This document shows positions 8,299-18,482 of a stretch of 64,000 bases of DNA, in pieces (within the stretch, counting starts at the first letter, position 1; each line of letters begins with the position of its first letter). Under the pieces are notes generated by a model that made no database searches, was not told the DNA's origin, and was given only the letters and a program-made list of their open reading frames with translations. The position numbers were made by a program, and so were the translations under genes. Origin of the DNA: Oscillospiraceae bacterium (GTDB lineage Bacteria > Bacillota > Clostridia > Oscillospirales > Ruminococcaceae); NCBI GenBank assembly GCA_017847835.1, contig JAGASH010000005.1:496001-560000 (forward strand), in the 5' to 3' direction.

Positions 8299-8334
8299 AA
8301 CAATAACATCTTATACTTATGGAGGAAAATGATT

Positions 8335-10221
8335 ATGGCACACAAGAAACACAGTCTTGGCACAAAAATTTCCCTTCTTTGCTCGGTGCTGATTGTCGCA
8401 ACGGTGGCGATTGCCGTCACGATAACCGCGCTGATGTACATGGTAAATATGCGCGATACCACGTTTACGCTGGTAAAGAGCGGCACGGATACCGTTGAAA
8501 GCGAAATCGAAGACGAAATCGAACAGCTGAAGTTCCTGAGCAAAACCCTCGCTGCGCACGGAATGACTATGGATACAGACCAAATGGAAAAATGGTGGGC
8601 AAGCGACAAGCGCGACGACGCCGATTTCCTTATTCTTGTAGCAAACAACGAGGTTGTCTGGAAAACCGAAAATGCTGTTATTTCCGCAGATTTCAAGGCG
8701 GGAACGGGAGTGTATGAGGTTGACGGCAACATCATTTGTACATATCTCACAGAGGATTTGGGCGGATATCGCTTCCTCGTGGGAACAAATCTAGCGAAAA
8801 CGGATTTTGTCGATAATCTGAAAGAACAGACCGACTGCGAAATCTCGCTTTTCCTCGAAGATGTACGCTATAACACAACTATCACCGACGACTCGGGCAA
8901 GCGTATCACGGGACAGAAAATGGGCGCGGCTGTCTGGGAAAGCATCAAGAATGACAAGGTTTATCAGGACCGCACAAATATCAACGGCAAGCAGTATTTC
9001 GTTCACTACGAGCCGATGAAGGACACAAGCGGTCAGATTATCGGCGCGTATTTCGCGGGCTACTCTGCCGATACTTATAACAACGCGCTTGTGAAAACTA
9101 TCGGAATTACGGTTGTTGTCAGTCTGGTGCTCGCAGGTGTTGCGATTGTATTCCTGATTTTCAGTATGAAGAAGGATATCCAGAAGCCTATCGCGGCGCT
9201 TATCAAAGAGTGCGAGGATATCAAAAACATCGACCTCAACAAGGAAAGACGCAATTTCAAGTTCAACAACGATGAAATCGGACAGCTCGCCGAAGAGCTT
9301 ATCGAGTCCAAGCAGACGCTCAATTCCTACGTTCAGGATATTGTCGGCGTGCTTGAAACAATGGCTGACGGTGATTTCACAAAACAGCCGTCCGTGGCTT
9401 ATATGGGTGATTTCCTGTCAATCGAAAAAGCATTCGCACAAATCCACTCAAATCTCGGAGAAATTATCTCGAATGTTTCGCAGTCGTCTTATAATGTTTC
9501 GCTCGGTGCAGAGCAAATGGCAAGCGGCACGCAGGCTCTTGCCGAGGGCACACAGCGCCAGTCCGCAACAATCGACCAGCTTTCTTCGACGGTTATGGGC
9601 ATAAGCGAGCACGTCAATACGACTGCCGAAAACGCTCGTTCAGCGTCCGAAATCAGCCTTGACTGCGCGAACATTATGCAGGAGCAGACCGTTCAGATGC
9701 AAAATCTCATCGACGCTATGGATATCGTCGAGAAGAAGTCCGAGGATATCGCAAAGGTTATCAAGGCAATCGAGGACATCGCTTTCCAGACAAACATTCT
9801 CGCGCTCAACGCGTCTATCGAGGCTGCGCGCGCAGGCGAGGCAGGAAAGGGATTTGCTGTTGTAGCAACCGAGGTCGGCACTCTCGCGGCAAAATCCGCA
9901 GAGTCCGCAAATTCCACGAAAGCTATCATCGACAGCACGCTTGAAGCTGTCGGAAAGTCGATTGTAATCGCGCGCGACGCTGCGGGCGCTATCGACAACG
10001 TAACCGAAAAATCCAAGCAGGCGGCAAACCTTGTCAAGGAAATCGCGCTTGACTCCACATCTCAGGCTGAGGACCTCAATCAGGCAACTCAGGGTATCAA
10101 CGACATCAGCGAGGTTATCCAGAACAACTCGTCCACGGCTCAGCAGTCCGCTGCGTCCTGCGAGGAGCTTTCATCGCAGTCGAAGATTATGCTGGAAATG
10201 GTAGAAAAGCTGAAGGTATAA
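8335..10221 (+). CDS. Methyl-accepting chemotaxis protein
   Basis: A 628-residue transmembrane chemoreceptor. It has a first membrane helix at about residues 10-36, an extracellular Cache-like sensor ending with a [13 protein letters not shown] motif, and a second helix near 255-280. A HAMP linker follows, then a signalling hairpin whose tip reads [20 protein letters not shown] followed by [12 protein letters not shown], the CheA/CheW contact region. Its ligand cannot be told. No flagellar or che genes are in the window. The start at 8335 is spaced 9 bases from GGAGG; the ATG at 8329 is only 3 away. Confidence 0.93.
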   Translation: MAHKKHSLGTKISLLCSVLIVATVAIAVTITALMYMVNMRDTTFTLVKSGTDTVESEIEDEIEQLKFLSKTLAAHGMTMDTDQMEKWWASDKRDDADFLILVANNEVVWKTENAVISADFKAGTGVYEVDGNIICTYLTEDLGGYRFLVGTNLAKTDFVDNLKEQTDCEISLFLEDVRYNTTITDDSGKRITGQKMGAAVWESIKNDKVYQDRTNINGKQYFVHYEPMKDTSGQIIGAYFAGYSADTYNNALVKTIGITVVVSLVLAGVAIVFLIFSMKKDIQKPIAALIKECEDIKNIDLNKERRNFKFNNDEIGQLAEELIESKQTLNSYVQDIVGVLETMADGDFTKQPSVAYMGDFLSIEKAFAQIHSNLGEIISNVSQSSYNVSLGAEQMASGTQALAEGTQRQSATIDQLSSTVMGISEHVNTTAENARSASEISLDCANIMQEQTVQMQNLIDAMDIVEKKSEDIAKVIKAIEDIAFQTNILALNASIEAARAGEAGKGFAVVATEVGTLAAKSAESANSTKAIIDSTLEAVGKSIVIARDAAGAIDNVTEKSKQAANLVKEIALDSTSQAEDLNQATQGINDISEVIQNNSSTAQQSAASCEELSSQSKIMLEMVEKLKV

Positions 10222-10242
10222 CCGAAAAATCACATAAAATCA

Positions 10243-10275
10243 CGGGCTGTCGAGAAATCAACAGCCCGTTTTTTT
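10243..10275 (+). terminator. Terminator between the chemoreceptor gene and rpoD2
   Basis: Stem CGGGCTGT/ACAGCCCG with a 10-base loop and seven T on the plus side. It probably also helps to end the convergent sigma operon. Confidence 0.88.
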
Positions 10276-10276
10276 A

Positions 10277-11341
10277 TCAATCCAAAAAGACTTTAAGCGC
10301 CTTGCTCTTGCCTTGTGTCCTCAGTTTGCGGAGAGCCTTTGCCTCAATCTGACGAATTCTCTCGCGCGTAACCTTGAACTGCCGTCCAACCTCTTCGAGC
10401 GTGTGCGAGCGGTCATAGCCTACGCCATATCTGAATTTCAGCACCTCGCGCTCTCTTTCGGGAAGCGTGTTGAGCGCCTTGTTCAGCTCGTCCTTGAACA
10501 CCGCTTTCATTGCCGCGTCAATCGGTGCGGGAGCGTCCTCGTCGGGGATAAAATCACCGAGATAGCTGTCCTCTTCCTCACCCACGGGAGCTTCCAGCGA
10601 AACAGGGTCCTGTGCAATTCTGATAATCTCGCGCACCCTGTCCGAGCTCATATTCAGCTCGCGCGCAATTTCATCGACAGTCGGCTCGTGACCGTTCTTG
10701 TGAAGCAGACTGTTCTGCGCCTTTTTAACCTTGGAAATGGTTTCCACCATGTGAACGGGAATGCGAATTGTCCTTGCCTGGTCGGCAATCGCACGGGTTA
10801 TCGCCTGTCTAATCCACCAAGTCGCATAAGTCGAGAATTTGTATCCCTTTGTGTGGTCGAACTTCTCGACAGCCTTGATAAGTCCGCTGTATCCCTCCTG
10901 AATTAAGTCGAGAAGCGGCATTCCGCGTCCGACATAATGCTTTGCAATGCTGACAACCAGCCTCATATTCGCAACAATCAGCCTGTCGCGCGCGTCTTTG
11001 TCGCCCTCGGAAATCTTCTGCGCAAGTTCAACCTCTTCCTCGGGTTTCAGAAGCGGTATTCTGCCGATTTCCCGCAGATGAATTTTCACAGGGTCGTCGA
11101 TAACCGCGCCATTCTGATAATCCTCGGTGTCCTCGGTGATTTCGAGCGCCTTGTTCAAATCCTCTTCCACAACAAAATCATCTTCAACCTTGATGTTGTT
11201 ACGGTCAAGAAACTCGTTGAGCTTGTCGATATCTATATCGGCTTCATCGATGACGCTGTAAATCTCACGGGCGCTCATCGTGCCTGTCTGCTTGCTTTTT
11301 TCAAGAAGTTCGTTGAAGATGGTTTTTTCGGTATTGTTCAT
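10277..11341 (-). CDS. Second RpoD/SigA-type sigma factor
   Basis: A 354-residue primary-type sigma factor. Regions 1.2, 2, 3 and 4 are all present: [18 protein letters not shown], the [17 protein letters not shown] -10 recognition segment, the [17 protein letters not shown] segment and the -35 helix-turn-helix [17 protein letters not shown]. It is closely related to the adjacent rpoD gene product but differs in region 4 ([15 protein letters not shown]) and has a distinct N-terminal region 1. It is the last gene of the operon, 35 bases after rpoD. The ATG at 11341 has GAAAGGA eight bases upstream. It probably reads ordinary promoters under special conditions, but that is inference. Confidence 0.9.
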   Translation of the reverse strand: MNNTEKTIFNELLEKSKQTGTMSAREIYSVIDEADIDIDKLNEFLDRNNIKVEDDFVVEEDLNKALEITEDTEDYQNGAVIDDPVKIHLREIGRIPLLKPEEEVELAQKISEGDKDARDRLIVANMRLVVSIAKHYVGRGMPLLDLIQEGYSGLIKAVEKFDHTKGYKFSTYATWWIRQAITRAIADQARTIRIPVHMVETISKVKKAQNSLLHKNGHEPTVDEIARELNMSSDRVREIIRIAQDPVSLEAPVGEEEDSYLGDFIPDEDAPAPIDAAMKAVFKDELNKALNTLPEREREVLKFRYGVGYDRSHTLEEVGRQFKVTRERIRQIEAKALRKLRTQGKSKALKVFLD

Positions 11342-11376
11342 CAGCATATCCTTTCAACTGATATTATATGTAACGA

Positions 11377-12462
11377 TTATTCCAAAAAGTCGCGGAGTTT
11401 TCTGCTGCGCGTCGGGTGACGGAGCTTGCGCAGAGCCTTGGTTTCAATCTGACGAATTCTCTCACGGGTAACCTGAAACTCCTGTCCTACCTCTTCAAGA
11501 GTTCTCTGTCTGCCGTCAATAAGCCCGAAACGGAGTATAATAACCCTGCGCTCTCTGTCGGAGAGCGTATCAAGAACATCACTTAACATCTGTTTAAGCA
11601 TACTGTTGCAGGCTTCGTCTGCGGGTGCGGGAGCGTCGTCATCGGGGATAAAATCACCGAGATGGCTGTCCTCTTCCTCACCGATAGGTGTTTCCAGCGA
11701 AACGGGGTCCTGTGCAAGACGAATAATCTCGCGGACTTTTTCCGTGGTCATTCCGAGATACTGCGCGATTTCTTCCTCTGTGGGCTCGCTTCCGTTCTCG
11801 TGAAGCAGGAATGTTTCCGCCTTTTTCACTCTGGAAATGGTTTCCACCATATGAACGGGTATACGAATAGTTCTCGCCTGGTCGGCGATTGCACGGGTTA
11901 TTGCCTGTCTAATCCACCAAGTAGCGTATGTCGAGAACTTGAAGCCCTTGGTGTAATCGAACTTTTCGACAGCCTTAATCAGTCCGACATTTCCCTCCTG
12001 AATTAAGTCGAGAAACTGCATACCTCTGCGGACATACTTTTTCGCAATGCTGACAACAAGACGCAAATTCGCCTCGGAAAGACGCTTTTTCGCGTACTCG
12101 TCGCCGGTTGCCATTCGAGCGGCAAGGTCGATTTCCTCCTCGGTTGAAAGCAGCGGAATTCTGCCGATTTCCTTCAGGTAGAGCTTTACGGAATCGTCTG
12201 CCAGAATAGCGTCGGAATCGGGGTTATCATAATCCCTGTCGGAATAGTCAAGAATACTGTCGATATCAAAATCCGCGTCGAAGTTATCGACAATCTTGAT
12301 ATCCATTCCCGATATTCTCTCGAAAATATTATTAATCTGGTCTGCGTCAAAATTCAGCTCTTCAAGCGCGTCGGTGATTTCCTTTGCAGTGAGGCTTCCT
12401 TTCTTCTTTCCCTGTTTAAACAGCTCTTCCAAAGAGTTTGACGCTCTGGTGTGTTCGGACAT
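11377..12462 (-). CDS. rpoD: Primary sigma factor RpoD/SigA
   Basis: A 361-residue housekeeping sigma factor that directs RNA polymerase to TTGACA/TATAAT promoters, which are abundant here. Regions are in order: a short acidic region 1.1, region 1.2 ([15 protein letters not shown]), region 2 with [17 protein letters not shown], region 3, and region 4 with [17 protein letters not shown]. The ATG overlaps the dnaG stop (TAATG), so translation is coupled. The dnaG-rpoD order is the classic macromolecular synthesis operon of Firmicutes, which supports this copy, not the next one, as the vegetative factor. Confidence 0.95.
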   Translation of the reverse strand: MSEHTRASNSLEELFKQGKKKGSLTAKEITDALEELNFDADQINNIFERISGMDIKIVDNFDADFDIDSILDYSDRDYDNPDSDAILADDSVKLYLKEIGRIPLLSTEEEIDLAARMATGDEYAKKRLSEANLRLVVSIAKKYVRRGMQFLDLIQEGNVGLIKAVEKFDYTKGFKFSTYATWWIRQAITRAIADQARTIRIPVHMVETISRVKKAETFLLHENGSEPTEEEIAQYLGMTTEKVREIIRLAQDPVSLETPIGEEEDSHLGDFIPDDDAPAPADEACNSMLKQMLSDVLDTLSDRERRVIILRFGLIDGRQRTLEEVGQEFQVTRERIRQIETKALRKLRHPTRSRKLRDFLE

Positions 12463-14210
12463 TACTTCTTCTTCTCCTTCTGACTTGCCGCAAATCTGAG
12501 CAGCTCGTCGTTTGTCATTTCTGAAATCTGCTTTTGTTCTTTTTTCTCGCTGAACCTGTTCAGAACCTCAATATAATCGTTCAAAGCCGCTTCATCAAAA
12601 GCAAATGCAGCGTCGTTTACTATACCCGTTATTCTGCCCATCTGCGCGCTGTCAAATTCCTCGTTAAACGCAGAAATATCAGGCGATAAACCCATTTTCA
12701 GCTTTTTTGTCAAAAATTCGTAAACATTTTTATTAAATTCCGTTGCAAATCCGCCCGAAAGCCTTTTTTCAACAAGCTCCAGCTTGTCCGGATTATGATA
12801 CAAAAAGCAGATAATCCCTCTCTCTGCCTTCTCCTCACGCGGAGTTTTGAGCGCATCGGGATTGACGGTATCCTTTTTGTTCGGGTGAATAAGCTCGCCG
12901 GTTTCGCGTTTTTTCGCGTAAAAACCGTTCTTGCGTATCTGCGAGTCAACGGCACGCCTTACGGTATCCGCGGGAATATCGCAAAGCCGCGCGGCTCTCG
13001 AAATATAAACCTCTCGGTCAAGCGGGTTGTTTATCCCCGCAAGGAACACCACGGCTTTCTTGATAAACGCGCTTTTTCCGTCGTCGTTGTGCAAATCAAG
13101 ACCGTTTGCGAGCTTGTCCATTTCATAGGCAATCGCGCTTCCGGATTTTTCAATAAGCGCGCGAAAAGCGTCCGCACCGAATTTTTTGATATACTCGTCG
13201 GGGTCTTTTGCGCCGTCCATTTTAAGCACGCGCGCGTTCACTCCCGCCTCAGCAAACAGATTGATACCGCGCGAAGCGGCTTTCTGCCCCGCCTCGTCGC
13301 TGTCGTAGGACAAAATCACTTCTTTTTTGCCCATTCGCGAAATCAGATTTGCCTGTTCCGATGTGAACGACGTTCCGAGAGAGGCAACCGCGCTGTCAAA
13401 GCCCGCCTGGTGCATCGAAATCACGTCCATATACCCCTCGCAGAGTATGAAATAATCCGCCTTAGAGTTTTTCGCGTAATTCAGCGCAAAAAGCATACTG
13501 CGCTTCTTGAAAACCTGCGTTTCGTCGGAGTTCAGATATTTCGGCGTTTTTTTGTCCTCGGAGAGCGTTCTCCCGCCGAAGCCGACGATATTTCCGCGCA
13601 AATCCACAATCGGGAACATCACACGATTGCGGAATTTGTCGTACATTTTATTGTTGTTCTGAGCAAGCAAAGCCGCGTCCGCAAGCTCAAAATCCGAGAA
13701 GCCAAGCCCTTTCATATAAAAGTGGAGCTTGTGATAATCGTCCTCGGCAAAGCCCAGCCCGAAGCGCTTTATCGTTTCAAGCGAAAGCCCTCGGTTAAGA
13801 AGATAATCAAGTCCCGCTTTTCCCTCGGGCGAAAACAGCTTTTTGTAGAAATATTTTCCCGCCTCGCGGTTTATTTCGTAGAGCCGTCTGCGTTTTTGCG
13901 CGCTCTCATCGTTTGCGTCCTCGGGCATAGGCATACCGGCTCTCTGCGCCAGAAAACGCACAGCCTCGATATAGTCAAGGCTCTCAATCAACCGTATAAA
14001 ATTCACCACGTCACCGCCGGCTCCGCAGCCGAAGCAATAAAAGCTCTGCGTTTGCGGGTAGAAGTGGCAGGACGGTGTTTTTTCCGTGTGAAACGGACAG
14101 CGGCAGGAAAAAGTGCTGCCCGAATGTTTTAGTTCAACATAACTCTGCGCAACGGAAATAATGTCGTTGTTGTCGCGCAGCTCCTGCAAAAATCCCTCAG
14201 GCAACGCCAT
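12462..14210 (-). CDS. dnaG: DNA primase
   Basis: A 582-residue enzyme that makes RNA primers at the replication fork with the DnaB helicase. The N-terminal CHC2-type zinc site is formed by C38, H41, C59 and C62 (CPFH...CFGC). The catalytic TOPRIM core shows [17 protein letters not shown] and [12 protein letters not shown]-terminal helicase-binding region follows. It lies between dgt (11 bases upstream) and rpoD (1-base overlap). Confidence 0.96.
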   Translation of the reverse strand: MALPEGFLQELRDNNDIISVAQSYVELKHSGSTFSCRCPFHTEKTPSCHFYPQTQSFYCFGCGAGGDVVNFIRLIESLDYIEAVRFLAQRAGMPMPEDANDESAQKRRRLYEINREAGKYFYKKLFSPEGKAGLDYLLNRGLSLETIKRFGLGFAEDDYHKLHFYMKGLGFSDFELADAALLAQNNNKMYDKFRNRVMFPIVDLRGNIVGFGGRTLSEDKKTPKYLNSDETQVFKKRSMLFALNYAKNSKADYFILCEGYMDVISMHQAGFDSAVASLGTSFTSEQANLISRMGKKEVILSYDSDEAGQKAASRGINLFAEAGVNARVLKMDGAKDPDEYIKKFGADAFRALIEKSGSAIAYEMDKLANGLDLHNDDGKSAFIKKAVVFLAGINNPLDREVYISRAARLCDIPADTVRRAVDSQIRKNGFYAKKRETGELIHPNKKDTVNPDALKTPREEKAERGIICFLYHNPDKLELVEKRLSGGFATEFNKNVYEFLTKKLKMGLSPDISAFNEEFDSAQMGRITGIVNDAAFAFDEAALNDYIEVLNRFSEKKEQKQISEMTNDELLRFAASQKEKKK

Positions 14211-14221
14211 TTTCTGACCTC

Positions 14222-15235
14222 TTAAATTCCCATTATATAACCCGAATTCCAGCCCCTCGGAATGCAGAGAGTTCTGAAATAGTCGATTGCGTATTCATCG
14301 GTCATACCGCTGATAAAATCGCCGACCGCCCGCTGAAGTCCGTCACGCTCGGACAGCTCCAGATAAAGCCGCGGCATTTTGTCCTTGTTGTTCAGAAAAT
14401 AGCCGTAGAGGTACTCGATAATAAACGAAGCCTTGTCCTTTTCGGCAACAGTCGGTGCCGCTCTGTACACCTTCTCGAACATAAACGCACGAAGCTCGTC
14501 GTGAGCGCTCTGCGTTTCCTTGTCCATCTTGATTTCCTCGCCGCTGTTCTCGATAAGGCTGCGCACAAGGCTTGTGATACGCTCGGTTTTCGTGTTTCCG
14601 AGCACACGAAGCGGTCTTTCGGGAAGCATATCCTGCGTGATAACGCTGCCTCGGATAGCGTCCTCGATGTCGTGATTTATATAGGCGATTTTGTCGCAAA
14701 ACCGCACAACCATACCCTCTCGCGTTGCCGGAGCGACAGCTCCCGTGTGAGTTAAAATTCCGTCGATAACTTCAACGGTGAGGTTCAGCCCGTGACCGTC
14801 CTTTTCGATAACCTCAACCACGCGCTTGCTCTGAACATTGTGCGCGAAACCGCCGTCCAGAAGCGCATTGAGAGCGCGTTCACCGTCGTGACCGAAAGGC
14901 GTGTGACCGAGGTCGTGACCGAGCGCGATTGCCTCTGTCAAATCCTCGTTCAGCCCGAGCGCTTTTGCCACAGTCCGCGAAATCTGGCTCACTTCAAGCG
15001 TGTGCGTCAGGCGCGTGCGATAGTGGTCGCCGAGCGGTATCAGAAAAACCTGCGTTTTATGCTTTAGTCTGCGAAAGGAGTTGCAGTGAATAATCCTGTC
15101 ACGGTCGCGCATAAAATCCGTCCGGAAATCGCACGGCTTCTCATACACGGCACGTCCGCGGCTCATATCTGCACGGCAGGCATACTCGCTCAAAATCAGG
15201 CGCTCATTCTCCATAATCCGTTCGCGCGGCAGCAT
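14222..15235 (-). CDS. dgt: Deoxyguanosinetriphosphate triphosphohydrolase-like protein
   Basis: A 337-residue HD-domain hydrolase that splits dNTPs into deoxynucleoside and triphosphate, controlling dNTP pools. Metal-binding HD residues are visible: H78 in RLTHTLEV, the HD pair at 107-108 in LGHDLGHTPFGH, and a later D in RFCDKIAYINHD. It is the first gene of the dgt-dnaG-rpoD-rpoD2 operon, a common Clostridia arrangement. The ATG at 15235 follows GGAGGGAG by eight bases; a GTG nine bases earlier overlaps that site and is rejected. Confidence 0.93.
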   Translation of the reverse strand: MLPRERIMENERLILSEYACRADMSRGRAVYEKPCDFRTDFMRDRDRIIHCNSFRRLKHKTQVFLIPLGDHYRTRLTHTLEVSQISRTVAKALGLNEDLTEAIALGHDLGHTPFGHDGERALNALLDGGFAHNVQSKRVVEVIEKDGHGLNLTVEVIDGILTHTGAVAPATREGMVVRFCDKIAYINHDIEDAIRGSVITQDMLPERPLRVLGNTKTERITSLVRSLIENSGEEIKMDKETQSAHDELRAFMFEKVYRAAPTVAEKDKASFIIEYLYGYFLNNKDKMPRLYLELSERDGLQRAVGDFISGMTDEYAIDYFRTLCIPRGWNSGYIMGI

Positions 15236-15305
15236 TTTCACCACTCCCTCCGAAAAATACCTTCTATAATTTTATACAATTTTCGACGTTTGAAAACCTT
15301 TTTTT

Positions 15306-15342
15306 GCGCTGCAAATTCGGCATTTTGCATAATTTGCAGCGC
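15306..15342. repeat. Large perfect inverted repeat between dgt and yigZ
   Basis: Twelve-base arms gcgctgcaaatt / aatttgcagcgc are separated by 13 bases. No T run follows on the minus side, so it is not a standard terminator for yigZ. It could be an operator upstream of dgt or a weak transcription block. Confidence 0.6.
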
Positions 15343-15370
15343 ATATTATTGTTCAATTTAACGGTCGCTT

Positions 15371-15991
15371 TCACGCAAAATCAAACCAGATTTTGTCCTT
15401 TTCCTCAACGCTTACCTTTCCGTTGCACACATCAACCAAGCGGTTTCTGAGCTGTTCCGAGAGCTCTGCGCGAACGTGAACGCAAACCGTCACCTGCTCT
15501 GAAAAGTCCTCGGAGCTTACCTTTGCGCCGAACTCCGCGAAAATTGCCGCGAGCCGCCCGTAAAGCGAGTAATCAAGCGAAATTTCCACCAAAACCGCCT
15601 CGCACATCAGCTTGATTTGCGCAGCGTTCACAGCGTCCTTCGCGCCCTTTGCGTACGCTCGCGTGAGCCCACCCGCACCGAGCAAAATCCCGCCGAAATA
15701 CCGCGTCACCACGCACGCGATATCGGTCAGTCCCTCCTTGCGCAAAACCTCGTAAATCGGCGCTCCCGCAGTACCCTGCGGCTCACCGTCGTCGGAGTGA
15801 CGCGCAGTGTTGTTCGAGCGCAGTATGTACGCGTAGCAGTTGTGCCGCGCTTTTGGGTGCATTGCGCGGATTTCCGCGACGAATTTCACCGCATCTTCCT
15901 CCGTCGAAACGGGCGCAAGATAGCCGATGAACTCCGATTTCTTCTCGATAAATCGCGCCTCACAGCGCTTCGCAATCGTTTTGTACTCCAA
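15371..15991 (-). CDS. YigZ/IMPACT family protein
   Basis: A 206-residue protein of the UPF0029/IMPACT family. The N-domain shows the family signature HNCYAYILR followed by SDDGEPQGTAGAPI and RYFGGILLGAGGLTRAY (about residues 98-113). The C-terminal alpha/beta domain resembles EF-G domain IV-like folds. Bacterial members are implicated in translation or ribosome-linked functions, but the precise role is unsettled. It is a single-gene unit between the inverted repeat and the rpmE terminator. Confidence 0.9.
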   Translation of the reverse strand: MEYKTIAKRCEARFIEKKSEFIGYLAPVSTEEDAVKFVAEIRAMHPKARHNCYAYILRSNNTARHSDDGEPQGTAGAPIYEVLRKEGLTDIACVVTRYFGGILLGAGGLTRAYAKGAKDAVNAAQIKLMCEAVLVEISLDYSLYGRLAAIFAEFGAKVSSEDFSEQVTVCVHVRAELSEQLRNRLVDVCNGKVSVEEKDKIWFDFA

Positions 15992-16013
15992 AGCGTTCTC
16001 CTAACTTACACAG

Positions 16014-16043
16014 CAAAAACTCACGCACAAATTATGCGTGAGT
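16014..16043 (-). terminator. Terminator of rpmE
   Basis: Nine-base perfect stem ACTCACGCA/TGCGTGAGT with a 7-base loop followed by five T on the minus strand. It lies about 90 bases past the rpmE stop. Confidence 0.85.
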
Positions 16044-16130
16044 TTCGTTTCTGAGATTTCTGCGCACCGCGAATTTATTCGCTGACAACACCTGCCGCAG
16101 TTTAACTCCACGACAGCCGCCTGCCGACAA

Positions 16131-16334
16131 TTACTTGCCGAGATTGTAGCGCTTCTTAAATCTGTCAACGCGTCCGCCGCTGTCAACCAGCTTCTGCTTA
16201 CCGGTGTAGAAGGGGTGGCACTTGGAGCAGATTTCAACCTTGATATCGGACTTGGTGGAACGTGTTTCGATTACGTTTCCGCAAGCGCACTTAATCGTGG
16301 TTGCCTCGTATGCGGGATGAATTCCCTCTTTCAT
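16131..16334 (-). CDS. rpmE: 50S ribosomal protein L31, zinc-binding form
   Basis: A 67-residue protein of the large ribosomal subunit that bridges to the 30S head. It begins [12 protein letters not shown] and ends with RFKKRYNL, the usual L31 ends. The pairs CAC near residue 16 and CSKC near 37 mark the zinc-containing C+ type. The start at 16334 is set by GAGGTGAT seven bases upstream. Confidence 0.96.
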   Translation of the reverse strand: MKEGIHPAYEATTIKCACGNVIETRSTKSDIKVEICSKCHPFYTGKQKLVDSGGRVDRFKKRYNLGK

Positions 16335-16383
16335 TATTATCACCTCGTTTAACGGAATATTCTTATTCACAAAATACTATAAA

Positions 16384-16412
16384 ATTATACCACACTTTTT
16401 TCAAAAAATCAA
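16384..16412 (-). promoter_or_regulatory. Promoter of rpmE
   Basis: TTGATT-N17-TATAAT on the minus strand, 50 bases upstream of the start codon. Confidence 0.7.
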
Positions 16413-16458
16413 TAGTTTTTTGAAATTTTCGATATGGCATTTTCAACAAAACCTCAAC

Positions 16459-18177
16459 TTAAAATCCGAGAATTTTTGTGAAATCAGCCGAGAGCTTCTG
16501 CTGAAGAGCAGTTGCTTCGTCTGCGGTTTTGCCTACGGTCGTGTAATAAGCCTTGATTTTCGGCTCGGTTCCCGACGGTCTGATGATAACGCTTGCGTCG
16601 TTTTCGAGATTGAACGTGATAACGTCCGACTTCGGCAGAGTAATCGCGCTCTCCGTGCCGTTTGCTTCTTTTCTCACGCTTGCCGCGTAGTCGGTTGTCG
16701 CAAGAACCGAAAGCCCGCCGATTGCCTTGGGAGAATTTGCGCGAAGTCCCGCCATAATCTCCTTCATACGCTCCATTCCCGAAGCGCCCTCGCAGACGAA
16801 ATTGTCAACCTTGTTGAAATAAACGCCGTACTCCTCGTAGAGATTTTTTCTCGCCTCAAAGAGCGAAATTCCCTTTGTACGGTAGTAAGCCGCCATTTCA
16901 CAAATCAGCATAGAAGCCACAACCGCGTCCTTGTCGCGGACATAGCCGCCTGCGAGATAGCCGTAGCTCTCCTCAAAGCCGAAGATGTAGCGTTCTTCCT
17001 CGCCCGCAGCTTCAAGCAGACCAACCTGCTCACCGATATATTTGAAGCCCGTGAGCACCTCGCGCAGCTCCACTCCGTACTTCTTGCTGATAGCCTTTGT
17101 GATGTCGCTTGTAACGATTGTCTTTACTGCAACGGGATTTTTCGGCATTTTGCCGAGGGCAATTCTCTCCTTGCAAACGTAATCAAGGAGCAGAGCGCCC
17201 GTTTCATTTCCCGAAAACAGCGCGTAACCGCCCTGTCCGTCGGGAACGGCAATTCCCACACGGTCTGCGTCGGGGTCGGTCGCCAGAAGCAAATCGGGCT
17301 TTTCAACGTCGCAGAGCTTCAGACCAACAGCAAGCGCCTCGCGGATTTCGGGGTTCGGGAACGGACAGGTCGGGAAGTTTCCGTCGGGGTTCTCCTGTTC
17401 GGGAACGACAACCACGTCCTTTACTCCGATTTCGCTCAGAATTCTGCGGACAGGCTTGTTGCCCGTGCCGTTGAGCGGTGTGTAAACAACCTTCAGTCCG
17501 CTCTTTTCAACAAGGTCGGTGTGCAGTCCCTGCTCGCGAACCTTTGCGATATATCCGTCAATTACATCATCGCCGATGTATTCAACCATTCCCTCGGAAA
17601 CAGCTTTCTCGAAGTCCATTGACTTAACACCCGAGAAAATGTCGATGTTATTGATTTTGCCGAGAACAGCGTTTGCAGCTTCGGAGGTCATCTGGCAGCC
17701 GTCTGCGCCGTACACCTTGTAGCCGTTGTACTTCGCGGGATTATGAGAAGCGGTGACAACGATACCTGCGCCGCATTTGAGTGCACGAACTGCCCAAGAA
17801 AGCATAGGAGTAGGCATAAGCTCCTTATAAATATGTACCTTAATGCCGTTTGCCGCGAGAACCTCAGCCGCGCTCTGTGCAAAATATGTAGACTTAATAC
17901 GGCTGTCATAAGCTATGGCAACGCTCTTTGTAAGTCCTCCCTCGATGATGTATTCCGCGAGTCCCTGAGTAGCCTTTTTAACCGTGTACACGTTCATGCG
18001 ATTTGTGCCCGCGCCGATAACTCCGCGAAGTCCCGCAGTACCGAATTCAAGCTCACGGTAAAAACGGTCGTTTATCTCCTCGGTTTTACCTTCGATACCG
18101 GCAAGCTCGGTTTTGAGGTCGGGGTCTTCAACCGCCTTTTCAAGCCAGAGCTCATACGCTTTCTGAATATCCGCCAT
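16459..18177 (-). CDS. pgcA: Phosphoglucomutase/phosphomannomutase
   Basis: A 572-residue alpha-D-phosphohexomutase, long enough for the B. subtilis PgcA type, converting glucose-6-phosphate and glucose-1-phosphate for cell-wall and glycogen precursors. The phosphorylated serine is S144 in VTASHNPAKYNGYKVYG. The metal-binding loop reads DPDADRVG near residue 313, and the sugar-specificity loop GFEESYGY is near 385. The C-terminal phosphate-binding loop shows RPSGTEPKIK. A full AAGGAGG site precedes the ATG. Confidence 0.95.
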   Translation of the reverse strand: MADIQKAYELWLEKAVEDPDLKTELAGIEGKTEEINDRFYRELEFGTAGLRGVIGAGTNRMNVYTVKKATQGLAEYIIEGGLTKSVAIAYDSRIKSTYFAQSAAEVLAANGIKVHIYKELMPTPMLSWAVRALKCGAGIVVTASHNPAKYNGYKVYGADGCQMTSEAANAVLGKINNIDIFSGVKSMDFEKAVSEGMVEYIGDDVIDGYIAKVREQGLHTDLVEKSGLKVVYTPLNGTGNKPVRRILSEIGVKDVVVVPEQENPDGNFPTCPFPNPEIREALAVGLKLCDVEKPDLLLATDPDADRVGIAVPDGQGGYALFSGNETGALLLDYVCKERIALGKMPKNPVAVKTIVTSDITKAISKKYGVELREVLTGFKYIGEQVGLLEAAGEEERYIFGFEESYGYLAGGYVRDKDAVVASMLICEMAAYYRTKGISLFEARKNLYEEYGVYFNKVDNFVCEGASGMERMKEIMAGLRANSPKAIGGLSVLATTDYAASVRKEANGTESAITLPKSDVITFNLENDASVIIRPSGTEPKIKAYYTTVGKTADEATALQQKLSADFTKILGF

Positions 18178-18230
18178 TACAATTTCCTCCTTAAAAATCC
18201 GTGTGGATTTACTTTATTTCATCACATTAT

Positions 18231-18259
18231 ATTATATCACATCGTTTTTTCTTTTTCAA
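18231..18259 (-). promoter_or_regulatory. Promoter of pgcA
   Basis: TTGAAA-N17-TATAAT on the minus strand, 54 bases upstream of the start codon. Confidence 0.75.
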
Positions 18260-18374
18260 GGGTTTATTTTTTAAACGTCCGAGTTTTCTTAAAAATTAAC
18301 AAAAAAACGTGCTGTATTATAGCATTTATATATAATTTTTTTGTTTTTTTTTATAAATTTATAGATATTGCCTA

Positions 18375-18403
18375 TTGCAATTATACAAAATGTATGATAT
18401 ACT
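18375..18403 (+). promoter_or_regulatory. Promoter of the H1-tailed protein gene
   Basis: TTGCAA-N17-TATACT, 80 bases upstream of the start. It sits at the end of an extremely A+T-rich region (18,230-18,420) with T and A runs that could act as an UP-element. No gene is seen in 18,178-18,482. Confidence 0.65.
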
Positions 18404-18482
18404 TATATTATGAAATTTTGCAGAAATGCGAAATAAAATTTTACAAAAGCTTGAAATTCCAAATTTATAGGAGGATTTTATT

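Noticed and set aside
12795..14132. 445-codon plus-strand frame opposite dnaG
   Set aside because: It is antisense to a clear primase with all catalytic motifs; no start signals.
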